The notes: a model not told the origin generated them from the letters alone. Shown: positions 17,060 to 25,200, counted from the stretch's first letter. The stretch is 64,000 nt of DNA from Paenilisteria portnoyi (GCF_014322795.1 NZ_JAASTT010000004.1:62001-126000), one strand, 5' to 3'. Program-made: numbers and translations.

Positions 17060-17563
17060 TCAGCTAAAGCTAATCAACTTTTGCGCCCACTGTTCCCCGA
17101 CTCCGACCGCGTGCGTCTTACTCCCATCCTGATTGAAAAACAACAACAAATCATCATTTCCCAGCTCAATAACTAGCTGCGCCTTCTTCTTTTTTCGCAT
17201 CAAAATCACCGTCATGATCTCCGCTTCCATCCAACGATACTTCAAATCATCTGTTAAAAAAACGTACATCTCCAATCCTGAATTCTTATAAATCTCCATC
17301 AAATGCAGCATCTTCGGGTAATTGGACGGTACATTTTTCACGAGTATGTATTTCTTTTTCAGCGATATCTCCTCACACGCAAGCTCCGGAAACTCCATCT
17401 CAAAATCGGCAAGCTTCCAAATCTTCGTCGTGAATAGAATTGATACATTGCTTTCATGGAAATCCTGGTGTTGCAGTTTTTTCAGAATGTGTGGTTCTGT
17501 CGAGATCTTATGAAATTGGATTTCCTCGATTCTAAATGGAAAATAATTCACTAAAGAACTCAT
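17060..17563 (-). CDS. Hypothetical protein
   Basis: 167 residues, soluble, rich in Lys/Glu/Leu, with no domain I recognise. AGGAGG lies 7 bases upstream of the ATG, and the gene is bounded by a terminator, so it is likely real. It shows predicted mixed alpha/beta composition and a C-terminal stretch reading LVIELGNDDLLLFFNQDG. It stands alone between two unrelated plus-strand genes, which gives no clue to its role. Confidence 0.6.
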   Translation of the reverse strand: MSSLVNYFPFRIEEIQFHKISTEPHILKKLQHQDFHESNVSILFTTKIWKLADFEMEFPELACEEISLKKKYILVKNVPSNYPKMLHLMEIYKNSGLEMYVFLTDDLKYRWMEAEIMTVILMRKKKKAQLVIELGNDDLLLFFNQDGSKTHAVGVGEQWAQKLISFS

Positions 17564-17730
17564 TTCTCAGCCTCCTAAAAGATATATTCATAACCAAAAA
17601 ACAGCTTGATTTTCGCGTTCACGAACGAAAAAGCTACATTCACGACTAAAAAAAGCTTTTTCTACATATGTGTATTATAATACAAATGGGAACAATAAAA
17701 AAATATTTTAAAAGGGAGCGAAACATTTTT

Positions 17731-18459
17731 ATGGGCACATTTCTGTCTTTGATTGGATTTTTAGGTTTTTTCTATGCTATTGTTATGTTAATTCTGGGTA
17801 TCTTTATCCGCGGGAAACAACTATTTAGACGAAAGCTTAATTTTATTATTTTGGGGAGCTCGCTGGTTTTAGCTATAATCGGCGGTAGTTTAATGCCCAC
17901 AACACAAACAGCGTCTGAGCCTAAACCGGAAGTAAAAAGCGCAGAGGTTCAGGCGAAAAAGCAAGAAGATGCAAAACAAGCGTTGAAGGAAAAACAGGAT
18001 AAGCTAGCCGTAGCAAAGGTCGAACAACAGAAAAAAGAGCAAGCGCAAATCGCCAAGGACAAAGCAATCGCTGACCAAAAGGCGCAAGATTTAAAAATTC
18101 AGCAAGAGCAACAAGCCAAATTAGCAGCCGATCAAAAAGCTGCCCAAGCCGCAGAGAAAGAAATGCAAGCGGAAGAAGCACAGAAAGCGAAAGAAAAACA
18201 GGAGCAACAACAGCAAGAACAACAACAGCGTGAGAAACAAGAAGCGCAAGCCAAACAAGCAGCTCCTTCTACTGGCGGTAACAGCAGTGGCGGGACTCAA
18301 TACGTTGATGCCAATGGTCAAGGGACGATTAAGGGTAGCGTTAATCACATTTACCACGTACCTGGTGGAACTTACTATAATCGTACGAAAAATGTTGTTG
18401 CTTGGTTTAAAACAACAGCAGAAGCGGAGGCTGCAGGATATCGCGCCTCAGAACGCTAA
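17731..18459 (+). CDS. Membrane-anchored coiled-coil protein with C-terminal sunset domain
   Basis: 242 residues from the ATG at 17731. Upstream in-frame ATGs at 17668 and 17686 lie at or before the probable transcription start set by TATAAT at 17676-17681. Two hydrophobic segments (about 3-23 and 34-52) form a membrane hairpin. Residues 60-185 are an extreme Gln/Lys/Glu/Ala helix, surely coiled coil, then a short Ser/Gly linker. The last 50 residues ([20 protein letters not shown] then RTKNVVAWF and [13 protein letters not shown]) are the small Ada-like module NCBI calls a sunset domain, often at the end of secreted or nuclease proteins. The function is unknown. It may bind a surface or nucleic acid ligand. 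Confidence 0.75.
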   Translation: MGTFLSLIGFLGFFYAIVMLILGIFIRGKQLFRRKLNFIILGSSLVLAIIGGSLMPTTQTASEPKPEVKSAEVQAKKQEDAKQALKEKQDKLAVAKVEQQKKEQAQIAKDKAIADQKAQDLKIQQEQQAKLAADQKAAQAAEKEMQAEEAQKAKEKQEQQQQEQQQREKQEAQAKQAAPSTGGNSSGGTQYVDANGQGTIKGSVNHIYHVPGGTYYNRTKNVVAWFKTTAEAEAAGYRASER

Positions 18460-18467
18460 AACAAGGT

Positions 18468-18519
18468 AAAAAACTGCGTAAATAATGAACCTAAGATTCA
18501 TTATTTACGCAGTTTTTTT
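18468..18519. terminator. Terminator between the sunset-domain gene and fdhD
   Basis: AAAAAACTGCGTAAATAATG continues into a 22-bp perfect stem with a 7-base loop and T/A tracts on both sides. It serves both convergent genes. Confidence 0.93.
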
Positions 18520-18551
18520 ACGCTCCCTTTTGCCTAAGTTTTCATATTTAT

Positions 18552-19343
18552 TCAATCCTCTAAAATCCTATTTTGCCCGCTGTATACGCTAAACTCATCG
18601 CCGCGTATAAAACCAACCGCCGTAATATTGAGTTCCAGCGCCATTTCTATCGCAAGTTCCGTCGGTGCCGAGCGCGATAATATGATACCGCAACCGATTT
18701 TCGCAGTTTTCACTAAAATCTCCGAGGATATCCGACCGCTGAAAATGATCGCCTTGTCCGTCATCGGGATTTCAGATTTCAAGCAATGACCGTAAATTTT
18801 ATCAAGCGCGTTATGCCGCCCAATGTCCATCCGCACGCAAATCACCTCATCACGACTGCAAAGCGCGGCGTTATGCACACCGCCTGTTTTACGGAATGTG
18901 TCGGAATCTGCTTCAAATCGTGACATCAAATCAAAAATTTCAGCTGGGCGTAACGCTAAATCCGTCTCATTCCGCGTCTCGACAAGTGATGCGTCCGACT
19001 GGAAATAGAAATTCTCGCGCGATTTCCCGCAACAAGACGTGATATAGCGCTTCGCACGATATTTGGCATTAAATTTATTCACAAAGTTCGCGCTAACTTT
19101 CGCGTGCCCCGTCGCCTCAATGATTTCGACGCGATCAATATCCGCAACACCGCGCACAATCCCCTCCGAAGTCAGAAATCCAATCACCAAATCCTCCGCA
19201 TATTCCGGCGTGCAGACAATCGTCACCAGCTCCTCCTCGTTCACATAAATCGTCAACGGATACTCCACGGCTACCGTCGCCACGTCATCAAACATATGTC
19301 CCTCTTTAAAACGCCGAATCCCAAGTCCCGCAGTCGTTTCCAT
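18552..19343 (-). CDS. fdhD: FdhD formate dehydrogenase accessory sulfurtransferase
   Basis: 263 residues from the ATG at 19343. GTG at 19355 is a weaker alternative start. The family core is clear: PLTIYVNEEELVTIVCTPEYAEDLVIGFLTSEGI near the N-terminus, the Cys pair in ITSCCGKSR, then TGGVHNAALC, DIGRHNALDKIYG and FSGRISSEILVKTAKIGC. FdhD passes sulfur from a cysteine desulfurase to the molybdenum cofactor, which formate dehydrogenase needs for activity. It is encoded downstream of the dehydrogenase genes on the same strand, separated by a palindromic repeat element that may reduce read-through. Confidence 0.95.
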   Translation of the reverse strand: METTAGLGIRRFKEGHMFDDVATVAVEYPLTIYVNEEELVTIVCTPEYAEDLVIGFLTSEGIVRGVADIDRVEIIEATGHAKVSANFVNKFNAKYRAKRYITSCCGKSRENFYFQSDASLVETRNETDLALRPAEIFDLMSRFEADSDTFRKTGGVHNAALCSRDEVICVRMDIGRHNALDKIYGHCLKSEIPMTDKAIIFSGRISSEILVKTAKIGCGIILSRSAPTELAIEMALELNITAVGFIRGDEFSVYSGQNRILED

Positions 19344-19409
19344 CCTCGTCCCCACCTAACGAAATTAAAATTTATACAAAACAAGCAGAAGCCGCCTATC
19401 CATTATTTC

Positions 19410-19635
19410 AGGGTAAGACGTACATTCTGCTTTAAACAAATCGAGCGAAAGCGTTTGTATCCTACTAGTTTGGTGGAAGCCGGAAGCGGAGCATACTGGT
19501 GTATGTGATGACTGAAAACAGGGAGAGGGTAGTTTCCTCGACCATGTAAGAAGTTAAGCGTAGCAAGTATTGCGTAGCCGAACCGGAAGTCCGCCAAACT
19601 AGTAGGATGCGAGCGCTTGCCGCCGATTTATCTCT
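19410..19635. repeat. Dispersed palindromic element, copy A (long form)
   Basis: Inner arms ATCCTACTAGTTTGG (19459-19473) and its exact complement (19594-19608), with flanks AAATCGAGCG...AAAGCG and CGCTTGCCGCCGATTT that pair imperfectly outside. The loop contains GGAAGCGGAGCATACTGGTG and a 60-base module also present in copy D. Copy C at 51.8 kb has the same flanks and loop start but a different, still fully paired, stem. It sits between yrhD and fdhD. Confidence 0.85.
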
Positions 19636-19643
19636 ACTATGCT

Positions 19644-20120
19644 CTATTTAAGCTCCTGTCCGACACCCTTTAAAAATGCCAAACCATATCGTAACGCCCG
19701 ATTCACATCAGGGTCCTTCATCGCTCGTGCCAGTCCAAAAAGTCCCAGCGTCGTGTCCTCTTTCAAGCTCTCATTCGCCTTCGCCTGCGCGTTCGCAAGT
19801 CCAGCCAACATTTTCTCCGTCTGCTCTGGCTTCGTATCCGTCAATAATTTACTCGTCATCATCAAATTATTAATCGCATTCGTCGCCGGTTCTTTCCGAG
19901 CCTCATTCAAAAATGTCGTCGCGATATCCTCTTTCGCCTTCAAAGCACTGTTCAACATATCCAGCGCACCAGAGTCATGCAACGCCTTCACCAGCTCCAA
20001 AACTTCCATGAAAGCCGCGTCATCCGTCGCAATCTGGTCCTTAATCGCCGTCATTTTATCCTGTTTTATCTGATCATCCGTTTTTTCCACACGGCGAATT
20101 TTTGAAATTGGTTCTGCCAT
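19644..20120 (-). CDS. yrhD: DUF1641 protein YrhD, formate dehydrogenase partner
   Basis: 158 residues from the ATG at 20120. The stop of the dehydrogenase gene and this start share a base (TGATG), so the two are translationally coupled, with GGGAG 9 bases upstream. The sequence is mostly helical, with EVLELVKALHDSGALDMLNSALKAKEDIA and a C-terminal ARAMKDPDVNRALRYGLAFLKGVGQ, the conserved tail of the family. In Bacillus the same pair is yrhE-yrhD. The protein is thought to be a small subunit or assembly partner of the cytoplasmic formate dehydrogenase. Confidence 0.88.
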   Translation of the reverse strand: MAEPISKIRRVEKTDDQIKQDKMTAIKDQIATDDAAFMEVLELVKALHDSGALDMLNSALKAKEDIATTFLNEARKEPATNAINNLMMTSKLLTDTKPEQTEKMLAGLANAQAKANESLKEDTTLGLFGLARAMKDPDVNRALRYGLAFLKGVGQELK

Positions 20121-23107
20121 CAAGATTCACTCCCTTTTTTGCATCCACAGTTGCCACCACAAGCACAGTTATGTTTCGAAATCGGTTGGTAATCTGCACG
20201 CGCCCACTTGCGTTCAATCTCCACACCATTTTGCGGGAATCTCGCCGCATTTCGTGGATTATGTTTCGGTAGCGGATTCTCACCACATTTTTGCAATACC
20301 TCCAAGTTGACCTTCGTTTGTTTGTAGGCCGGCGTCTTCGTCCGCACATCGCCCGCGCTAGACGTCAATAAGTTGACCGCCGTTTCGTGGCTGGTCGAGT
20401 GCATCGGCAAGTAAACCTCATTTTCGCGAACCCGATCCGTCACGACCGCATGCACCTTAATGTGACCGTACGGCGACGTCAAACGCACCAGCGAACCGTC
20501 TTCGATACCACGTTTTTGCGCCAATTCCTTCGATACCTCTACAAAAACTTCTGGTAATTTGTAATCCAAGCCTTTCGTTTTATGCGTCAAATTCCCTTCA
20601 TGGAACTGCTCCAACAAACGGCCATTGTTCAGCGTTAGATCGAACTCTTTCGGGAATTCAATCGGCGCAATGTACGGCAAGACAGAGAATTTCGCTTTGC
20701 CATCTGGGAAGTTGAAACGTTCTTCATAAAGTAGCGGCATATCCACACCATCCGCCGAAACTGGCCAAACGAGGCTATCAAAACCTTGCATCCGGTCATA
20801 ACTCACACCTGCAAAGAATGGTGCCAGACTCGCAACTTCATCCATAATCTCGCTCGGATGCGTGAAGTTCCAGTTGCCACCACACGCGTTCGCCACTTCT
20901 TGAATGATCCACCAGTCCGGTTTCGAATCACCAAGCGGCTCCAATACTTCATATAAGCGCTGCACACGGCGCTCCGTATTCGTAAACGTGCCATCTTTTT
21001 CAAGCGAAGGCGATGCCGGTAAAACGACATCAGCAAATTGCGCCGTCTTCGATAAAAAGACATCCTGAACCACGAAGAAATCGAGTTTTGCGAGCGTATC
21101 TTGGACATGGTTCGTATTCGAATCCACCCAAGCCATCTCTTCCCCAATCAAGTACATCGCTTTAAGCGTCCCAGCCTCGATTGCATCTAACATTTCATTA
21201 TTTTTCAGTCCCGGTACTTCCGAAATTTCCACGCCATACGCTTCCGAGAAACGCGCGCGAACTTCTGGATTTAGAAGCGACTGCACGCCTGGCAATACGT
21301 TTGGCAAGGATCCCATATCACAAGCCCCTTGTACGTTATTGTGCCCACGAAGCGGATACGCACCCGCGCCATGACGACCAAAGTTCCCCGTCACGAGCAG
21401 CAAGTTCGAAATCGCCGCCGACGTATGCGAGCCCGCAATATTTTGCGTCACACCCATACCCCAACAAATCGCCGTGCCATCAGCCTCGTGTACCATTTGC
21501 GCCACATTTTTCAGCGTCTCAATCGAAAGCCCCGTCTCTTTTTCCGCATACTCTAACGTAAACGGCGCGAGGAACGTCATGTAATCCGCCACATTCGAAA
21601 TCCGCGCTTCCATAAACGGCGCATCATGCCAGCCCATATCAATCATGTACTTCGCAACCGCCGTCAACCACACGAAATCCGTGCCCTGTTTCGGACGAAT
21701 AAACAAGTCCGCGCGCTCCGCCATCTCATGTTTCCGAAGATCCGAAACCATCAATTTCTGGCCGTTCAATTTCTGCGCCCGCTTCATCCGACTTGCAAGA
21801 ACCGGATGCCCATCCGCTGGCGAACAACCGACCAAAATCACAAGTCCCGCCGTCTCAATATCTTCCGCAGTCCCTGAATCCGCCCCAATTCCGACCGTAT
21901 TCGTCAAACCATCCGACGCCGGCGCCTGGCAATAACGCGAACAATTATCCACATTATTCGTCTCAAACACTTGGCGAGACAATTTTTGCATTAAATAATT
22001 CTCCTCATTTGTCGTTTTAGAAGAAGAAATAAAGCCAAGCGAATCATTGCCGAACTCATCACGCAAACTACCCAAACGCTCCGCAATCAAAGCAATCGCT
22101 TCTTCCCACGTAGCCTCCACAAACTCATCACCTTGACGAATCAGCGGTGACGTCAAACGCTGGTCACTATTCACAAAGTCCCAACCAAATTTACCCTTCA
22201 CACACGTCGCAAACTTGTTCACAGGACCTTCACCAGTCGGCTCCACTTTCAAGATTTGGCGACCTTTCGTCCAAACCTCAAACGTACACCCAACTCCGCA
22301 GAACGTACAAACTGTTTTCGTTTTCTTCGTCCGCGTATCCCGCATCGATTTTTCCATTTCCGACAACGCGAAAACCGTTTGGTACGGCGGCTCCACTTTT
22401 TTAACCATATCGATCATTGGCTCCAGAACTTCCTCGCCAATTCCTGTCATAAACCCAGCTTGGCCGAGCATCGATTTCTCCATCATCGCATTACAAGGAC
22501 AAACCGTCGAACAAAGCCCACACGACACGCACGACGACATATTCGCCGGACGATCATCATCCCAAATAACCCGAGGCTGCGGTCGATCCCAGTCAATCGA
22601 AAGCGTTTCATTCACCTGCACACTCTGACACGCCTCAACACAGCGCCCACAAAGAATACACTGATCCGGATCATAACGATAGAACGGATGCGAGAAGTCA
22701 TTGATATAACCCTTCTCACGGAATGGCCGTTCCTGCGTATCCACCTCAAGCAATTCCGCCGTATTATGTACCCGACAGTTCCCATTATTATTATCACAAA
22801 CCGTACAATACAACATATGATTCTCCAAAATCCGGTCCATCGCCTCAAGCTGCGCCTCTTTCGCCTTTTCCGAATCCAACTTAATCTCCATCGCATCCTT
22901 GAAATCCGTACTACAAGCCCGCATCAGTTCACCATCGACTTCACACATACACGTATCACACGACTGAATCGCGCCCATCTGCTTACTATAACAAATATGC
23001 GGATGATGCACACCCTCGTCATTCAAATAATCTAAAATCCGCGTACCTTCCTCCACATCATGCGCCTTGCCGTTAATCTTCACCGTGACTTTTACCTTCG
23101 CACCCAT
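20120..23107 (-). CDS. yrhE: Formate dehydrogenase alpha subunit, molybdopterin and Fe-S, YrhE type
   Basis: 995 residues, oxidising formate to CO2 in the cytoplasm. Domains in order: plant-type [2Fe-2S] ferredoxin (C39, C50, C53, C65); the HxxxCxxC-type NuoG domain around HMLYCTVC and NCRVH (residues 97-114); two ferredoxin clusters in CILCGRCVEAC and CVSCGLCSTVCPC (150-205); then the catalytic module with CTFCGVGC (267-274) holding a [4Fe-4S] cluster and the molybdopterin fold to the end. The Mo ligand is Cys393 in NVDNCSRYCQAP, not selenocysteine. The C-terminus ends in a Cys-rich tail (HNCACGGNCGC) that could bind a further metal. GGAGGG lies 8 bases before the ATG. The upstream promoter carries a cre site. 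Confidence 0.95.
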   Translation of the reverse strand: MGAKVKVTVKINGKAHDVEEGTRILDYLNDEGVHHPHICYSKQMGAIQSCDTCMCEVDGELMRACSTDFKDAMEIKLDSEKAKEAQLEAMDRILENHMLYCTVCDNNNGNCRVHNTAELLEVDTQERPFREKGYINDFSHPFYRYDPDQCILCGRCVEACQSVQVNETLSIDWDRPQPRVIWDDDRPANMSSCVSCGLCSTVCPCNAMMEKSMLGQAGFMTGIGEEVLEPMIDMVKKVEPPYQTVFALSEMEKSMRDTRTKKTKTVCTFCGVGCTFEVWTKGRQILKVEPTGEGPVNKFATCVKGKFGWDFVNSDQRLTSPLIRQGDEFVEATWEEAIALIAERLGSLRDEFGNDSLGFISSSKTTNEENYLMQKLSRQVFETNNVDNCSRYCQAPASDGLTNTVGIGADSGTAEDIETAGLVILVGCSPADGHPVLASRMKRAQKLNGQKLMVSDLRKHEMAERADLFIRPKQGTDFVWLTAVAKYMIDMGWHDAPFMEARISNVADYMTFLAPFTLEYAEKETGLSIETLKNVAQMVHEADGTAICWGMGVTQNIAGSHTSAAISNLLLVTGNFGRHGAGAYPLRGHNNVQGACDMGSLPNVLPGVQSLLNPEVRARFSEAYGVEISEVPGLKNNEMLDAIEAGTLKAMYLIGEEMAWVDSNTNHVQDTLAKLDFFVVQDVFLSKTAQFADVVLPASPSLEKDGTFTNTERRVQRLYEVLEPLGDSKPDWWIIQEVANACGGNWNFTHPSEIMDEVASLAPFFAGVSYDRMQGFDSLVWPVSADGVDMPLLYEERFNFPDGKAKFSVLPYIAPIEFPKEFDLTLNNGRLLEQFHEGNLTHKTKGLDYKLPEVFVEVSKELAQKRGIEDGSLVRLTSPYGHIKVHAVVTDRVRENEVYLPMHSTSHETAVNLLTSSAGDVRTKTPAYKQTKVNLEVLQKCGENPLPKHNPRNAARFPQNGVEIERKWARADYQPISKHNCACGGNCGCKKGSES

Positions 23108-23203
23108 CCAAAAATCCCTCCTTGAAAACTAAGAACTCATGCCAATTAGTTAGAAACACTTGCCCCCCCTCACAAACAAGCCGAAAAATACCAAAACCCT
23201 CAT

Positions 23204-23241
23204 CTTCAGGTAAGACGTACACCTCGCTTGCCGCCGATTTA
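23204..23241. repeat. Deleted remnant of the dispersed palindromic element
   Basis: Left-end sequence CAGGTAAGACGTAC is joined directly to the right-end sequence GCTTGCCGCCGATTTAT of copies A and C. The whole inner stem-loop is missing. It lies in the untranslated leader of the formate dehydrogenase gene. Confidence 0.7.
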
Positions 23242-23264
23242 TTACGGCTAGGATCTCATTCGTT

Positions 23265-23279
23265 AGGAAGCGTTTCCAT
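23265..23279 (-). promoter_or_regulatory. Catabolite responsive element (cre) for the formate dehydrogenase operon
   Basis: On the minus strand, ATGGAAACGCTTCCT, matching every fixed position of WTGNAANCGNWNNCW. It lies immediately downstream of the predicted transcription start, where bound CcpA represses. Confidence 0.7.
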
Positions 23280-23288
23280 TCACTGTTT

Positions 23289-23317
23289 ATTATATCAGTT
23301 ATTGTGAAAATTGGACA
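23289..23317 (-). promoter_or_regulatory. Promoter of yrhE-yrhD(-fdhD)
   Basis: TATAAT (minus strand, 23289-23294) with a weak -35 TGTCCA 17 bases upstream. The leader to the ATG is about 175 bases and includes the cre site and the element remnant. Confidence 0.55.
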
Positions 23318-23487
23318 GTATAAAGTTAACTGATAACCGTTCTCACTAACGTGCTGGCGCCCTTTCCGAGCTATCCTATAGATTGTGAAACCCGTACTAA
23401 ATAAGACTTCATTAGCATAACATAAATCCATCTAAATTTTGCATCGAATTTCGCCTTAAAGCAAACGCCCTGAACGCATTCCAACTA
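23318..23487. other. Intergenic region, nothing recognised
   Basis: About 170 bases between the fdh promoter and the end of the quinone reductase gene. No gene, hairpin or repeat stands out. Confidence 0.4.
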
Positions 23488-24060
23488 TTAAATAGTACTA
23501 CTAATCTTCGCAACTTTTTGAAGAAATTTATTTATTTTGCCCTCATTAGAACCTTTTACATAAGATAACGACGTATGTTTGTAAGTAGAAACACCACACA
23601 TTTTCAGAATCTGCTTACTTAGAATTCTGCCATAATCCTTTTGAATAAAATTCGCATAAACCGCCGGCGTATCGTGCGTATTAATAATCCAAGCCCGCTT
23701 CCCTTTCAGCAGCCCAATCGGCCGAATCCCCTTATATTTATAAGCAAAATCCTTCGCGAAAACCTTATCAATGAATCCCTTCAAAATCGCCGGCGTACTG
23801 CTCCACCAAATCGGATAAATAAAAATCAAAAAATCCGCCCAGAGAACATGATCTCTGTATTCCTTCGTGCCCGCATCTTTATGTAAATCTCGACGCTTAT
23901 TCATACTATCAAAACGCAAAACAGGATCAAATTCCTCTTTATAAAGATCAATTTCTCTGACAACATTTTGCTTGCCTAGCTCTTTTTCCACGGTCTTCTT
24001 GATAGTGTAATTTAAGCCTTCATGATTTGGATATGTATAAATTAGTAGCACATTCATCAT
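23488..24060 (-). CDS. NAD(P)H quinone oxidoreductase, flavodoxin-like fold
   Basis: 190 residues with AAGGAG 8 bases upstream. The Flavodoxin_2 family pattern is plain: LLIYTYPNHEGLN at the N-terminus (FMN phosphate loop), DFLIFIYPIWWSSTPAILKGFIDKVFAKDFAY in the middle (substrate and flavin contact, with the conserved P-WW-P-LKG-D) and LLKGKRAWIINT. The family reduces quinones or nitro compounds with two electrons, as in MdaB, KefF and YwrO. No linked gene gives the physiological acceptor. Confidence 0.85.
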   Translation of the reverse strand: MMNVLLIYTYPNHEGLNYTIKKTVEKELGKQNVVREIDLYKEEFDPVLRFDSMNKRRDLHKDAGTKEYRDHVLWADFLIFIYPIWWSSTPAILKGFIDKVFAKDFAYKYKGIRPIGLLKGKRAWIINTHDTPAVYANFIQKDYGRILSKQILKMCGVSTYKHTSLSYVKGSNEGKINKFLQKVAKISSTI

Positions 24061-24205
24061 TGATCGCTCTCCTTATTTGTGAGTTAAGACACACTCTTTA
24101 TACATGCTACTCTACTCCATAACGCCCTCAGATGCAACACAAGTATTATAAAAATGACTTGCGATAATCTGGACTCTGCCTTTCATTCAGTCATCCACAG
24201 GTGTA

Positions 24206-24718
24206 TCACTTTCCCTGCCACTGCAAACCATCCCAATCCATCAAAATAACCTCCTCATGCTCCCCAACATTCGTGACAAACAACAACGACTGAATCCGTT
24301 CATCTGATGAAAAACGATGATTATCCGGGTACTCTGATTCAATCGTATTATCGTACTTAACATCATCCAAACTCGCTATTTTATAAGAAAACTGTTCCGA
24401 AATAATAACCCCCTTTCCATCATAATTCGCCCTCACACCATTATCATTCTCACGCAACAACGCCGATTTTTGCAGTTTGGTATCATATAGATAAAGCTCC
24501 TGCCCCCTAAAATAAGCCATTAAATTATCACCAACCGGCTTCAAATTACTATACTCCACCCCTAAATCATGTATTTCATAATTCCCATTTCTCAAATCAT
24601 ACACCTTTAAATATCCACTTCCTCGCCGAATATCCCGATACCACATTTTATGCTCCGAGAAAGCCAAAACCGTTCGCGTCGGATTTCTAATCAGCGCCGA
24701 ACGCCAAATAACCCTCAC
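24206..24718 (-). CDS. Hypothetical protein, probably 5'-truncated
   Basis: Up to 170 residues if the GTG at 24718 is used, but that codon has no ribosome binding site and the first 20 residues look unlike the rest. The remainder has repeated strands such as YLKVYDLRNGNYEIHDLG and NLMAYFRGQELYLYDTKLQKSALL, which suggests the last blades of a WD40-like or six-bladed beta-propeller. Most of such a protein would be missing. It abuts the 5' flank of a broken RodA/FtsW gene on the other strand, so both may reflect one deletion or rearrangement. Confidence 0.4.
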   Translation of the reverse strand: MRVIWRSALIRNPTRTVLAFSEHKMWYRDIRRGSGYLKVYDLRNGNYEIHDLGVEYSNLKPVGDNLMAYFRGQELYLYDTKLQKSALLRENDNGVRANYDGKGVIISEQFSYKIASLDDVKYDNTIESEYPDNHRFSSDERIQSLLFVTNVGEHEEVILMDWDGLQWQGK

Positions 24719-24735
24719 AGAAAGAAGGAATATCC

Positions 24736-25197
24736 ATGCACATGCAAACCAACAATAGACTCCGTGAAAGCCTAGTCGTCCTCATCTGCCTCCTATCCAT
24801 GATCGGCTGCCTAGCAATCTTTATAGCCCAACAAACCAACCAATACGACACCAACTTCTTTCGCATGCAAATCATCTTCATCATCGTTGGCTTCACCGCT
24901 GTATTCCTCCTATCAAAACTCGACATGACCTTCGTCCGCGCCAACATTCTCTGGGTATACGTCGCGATGATGATCCTGCTCGCCGGTGTTGTCCTCCTTT
25001 TAATCATGAAACAACCCGATCTCGGCACGACGATTGTCTATTTCGTTAGAGCCTTCACGATTGGCCTCATGCCGCTGACCGGGATTCCGTTGCCGTTTAT
25101 TAGTTATAGTGATAGTTCGACGCTTGGTAATATGATTGCGCTTGGTATTATTCTCGCCGTCATCAAGTGCGATGATGCGAGTCTTAGCCGAACCTAA
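24736..25197 (+). pseudogene. RodA/FtsW-family gene with large internal deletion
   Basis: The N-terminus is intact, with an AAGGA site 6 bases upstream and about four membrane helices ending in LLIMKQPDLGTTIVYF, the conserved QPDLGT segment of SEDS peptidoglycan polymerases. The next residues jump straight to RAFTIGLMPLTGIPLPFISY, the conserved C-terminal motif, then one last helix. Full-length RodA/FtsW proteins have about 390 residues and this has 153, so roughly 200 middle residues are gone, in frame. The usual SYGGSS reads SYSDSS. Without the central helices and catalytic loop it cannot be an active polymerase. Confidence 0.75.
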
Positions 25198-25200
25198 CAA

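Noticed and set aside
19104-19508. 134-codon plus-strand frame opposite fdhD
   Set aside because: Antisense shadow that runs into the palindromic element. No start signals.
19403-19597. 64-codon minus-strand open frame sharing a peptide (HIHQYAPLPASTK) with one at 51749-51967
   Set aside because: The shared peptide is a by-product of the shared palindromic DNA. Neither frame has a ribosome binding site, and the frames are disrupted differently in the two copies.
22256-23035. 259-codon plus-strand open frame opposite the formate dehydrogenase gene
   Set aside because: Antisense shadow: the product is basic and without motifs, while the opposite strand encodes conserved Fe-S domains.
20120-23107. 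Possible selenocysteine formate dehydrogenase
   Set aside because: The Mo-ligand position is an ordinary Cys codon (residue 393) and there is no in-frame TGA.
24687-25028. 113-codon minus-strand frame opposite the RodA remnant
   Set aside because: Arg/Met-rich product typical of an antisense shadow over transmembrane codons.
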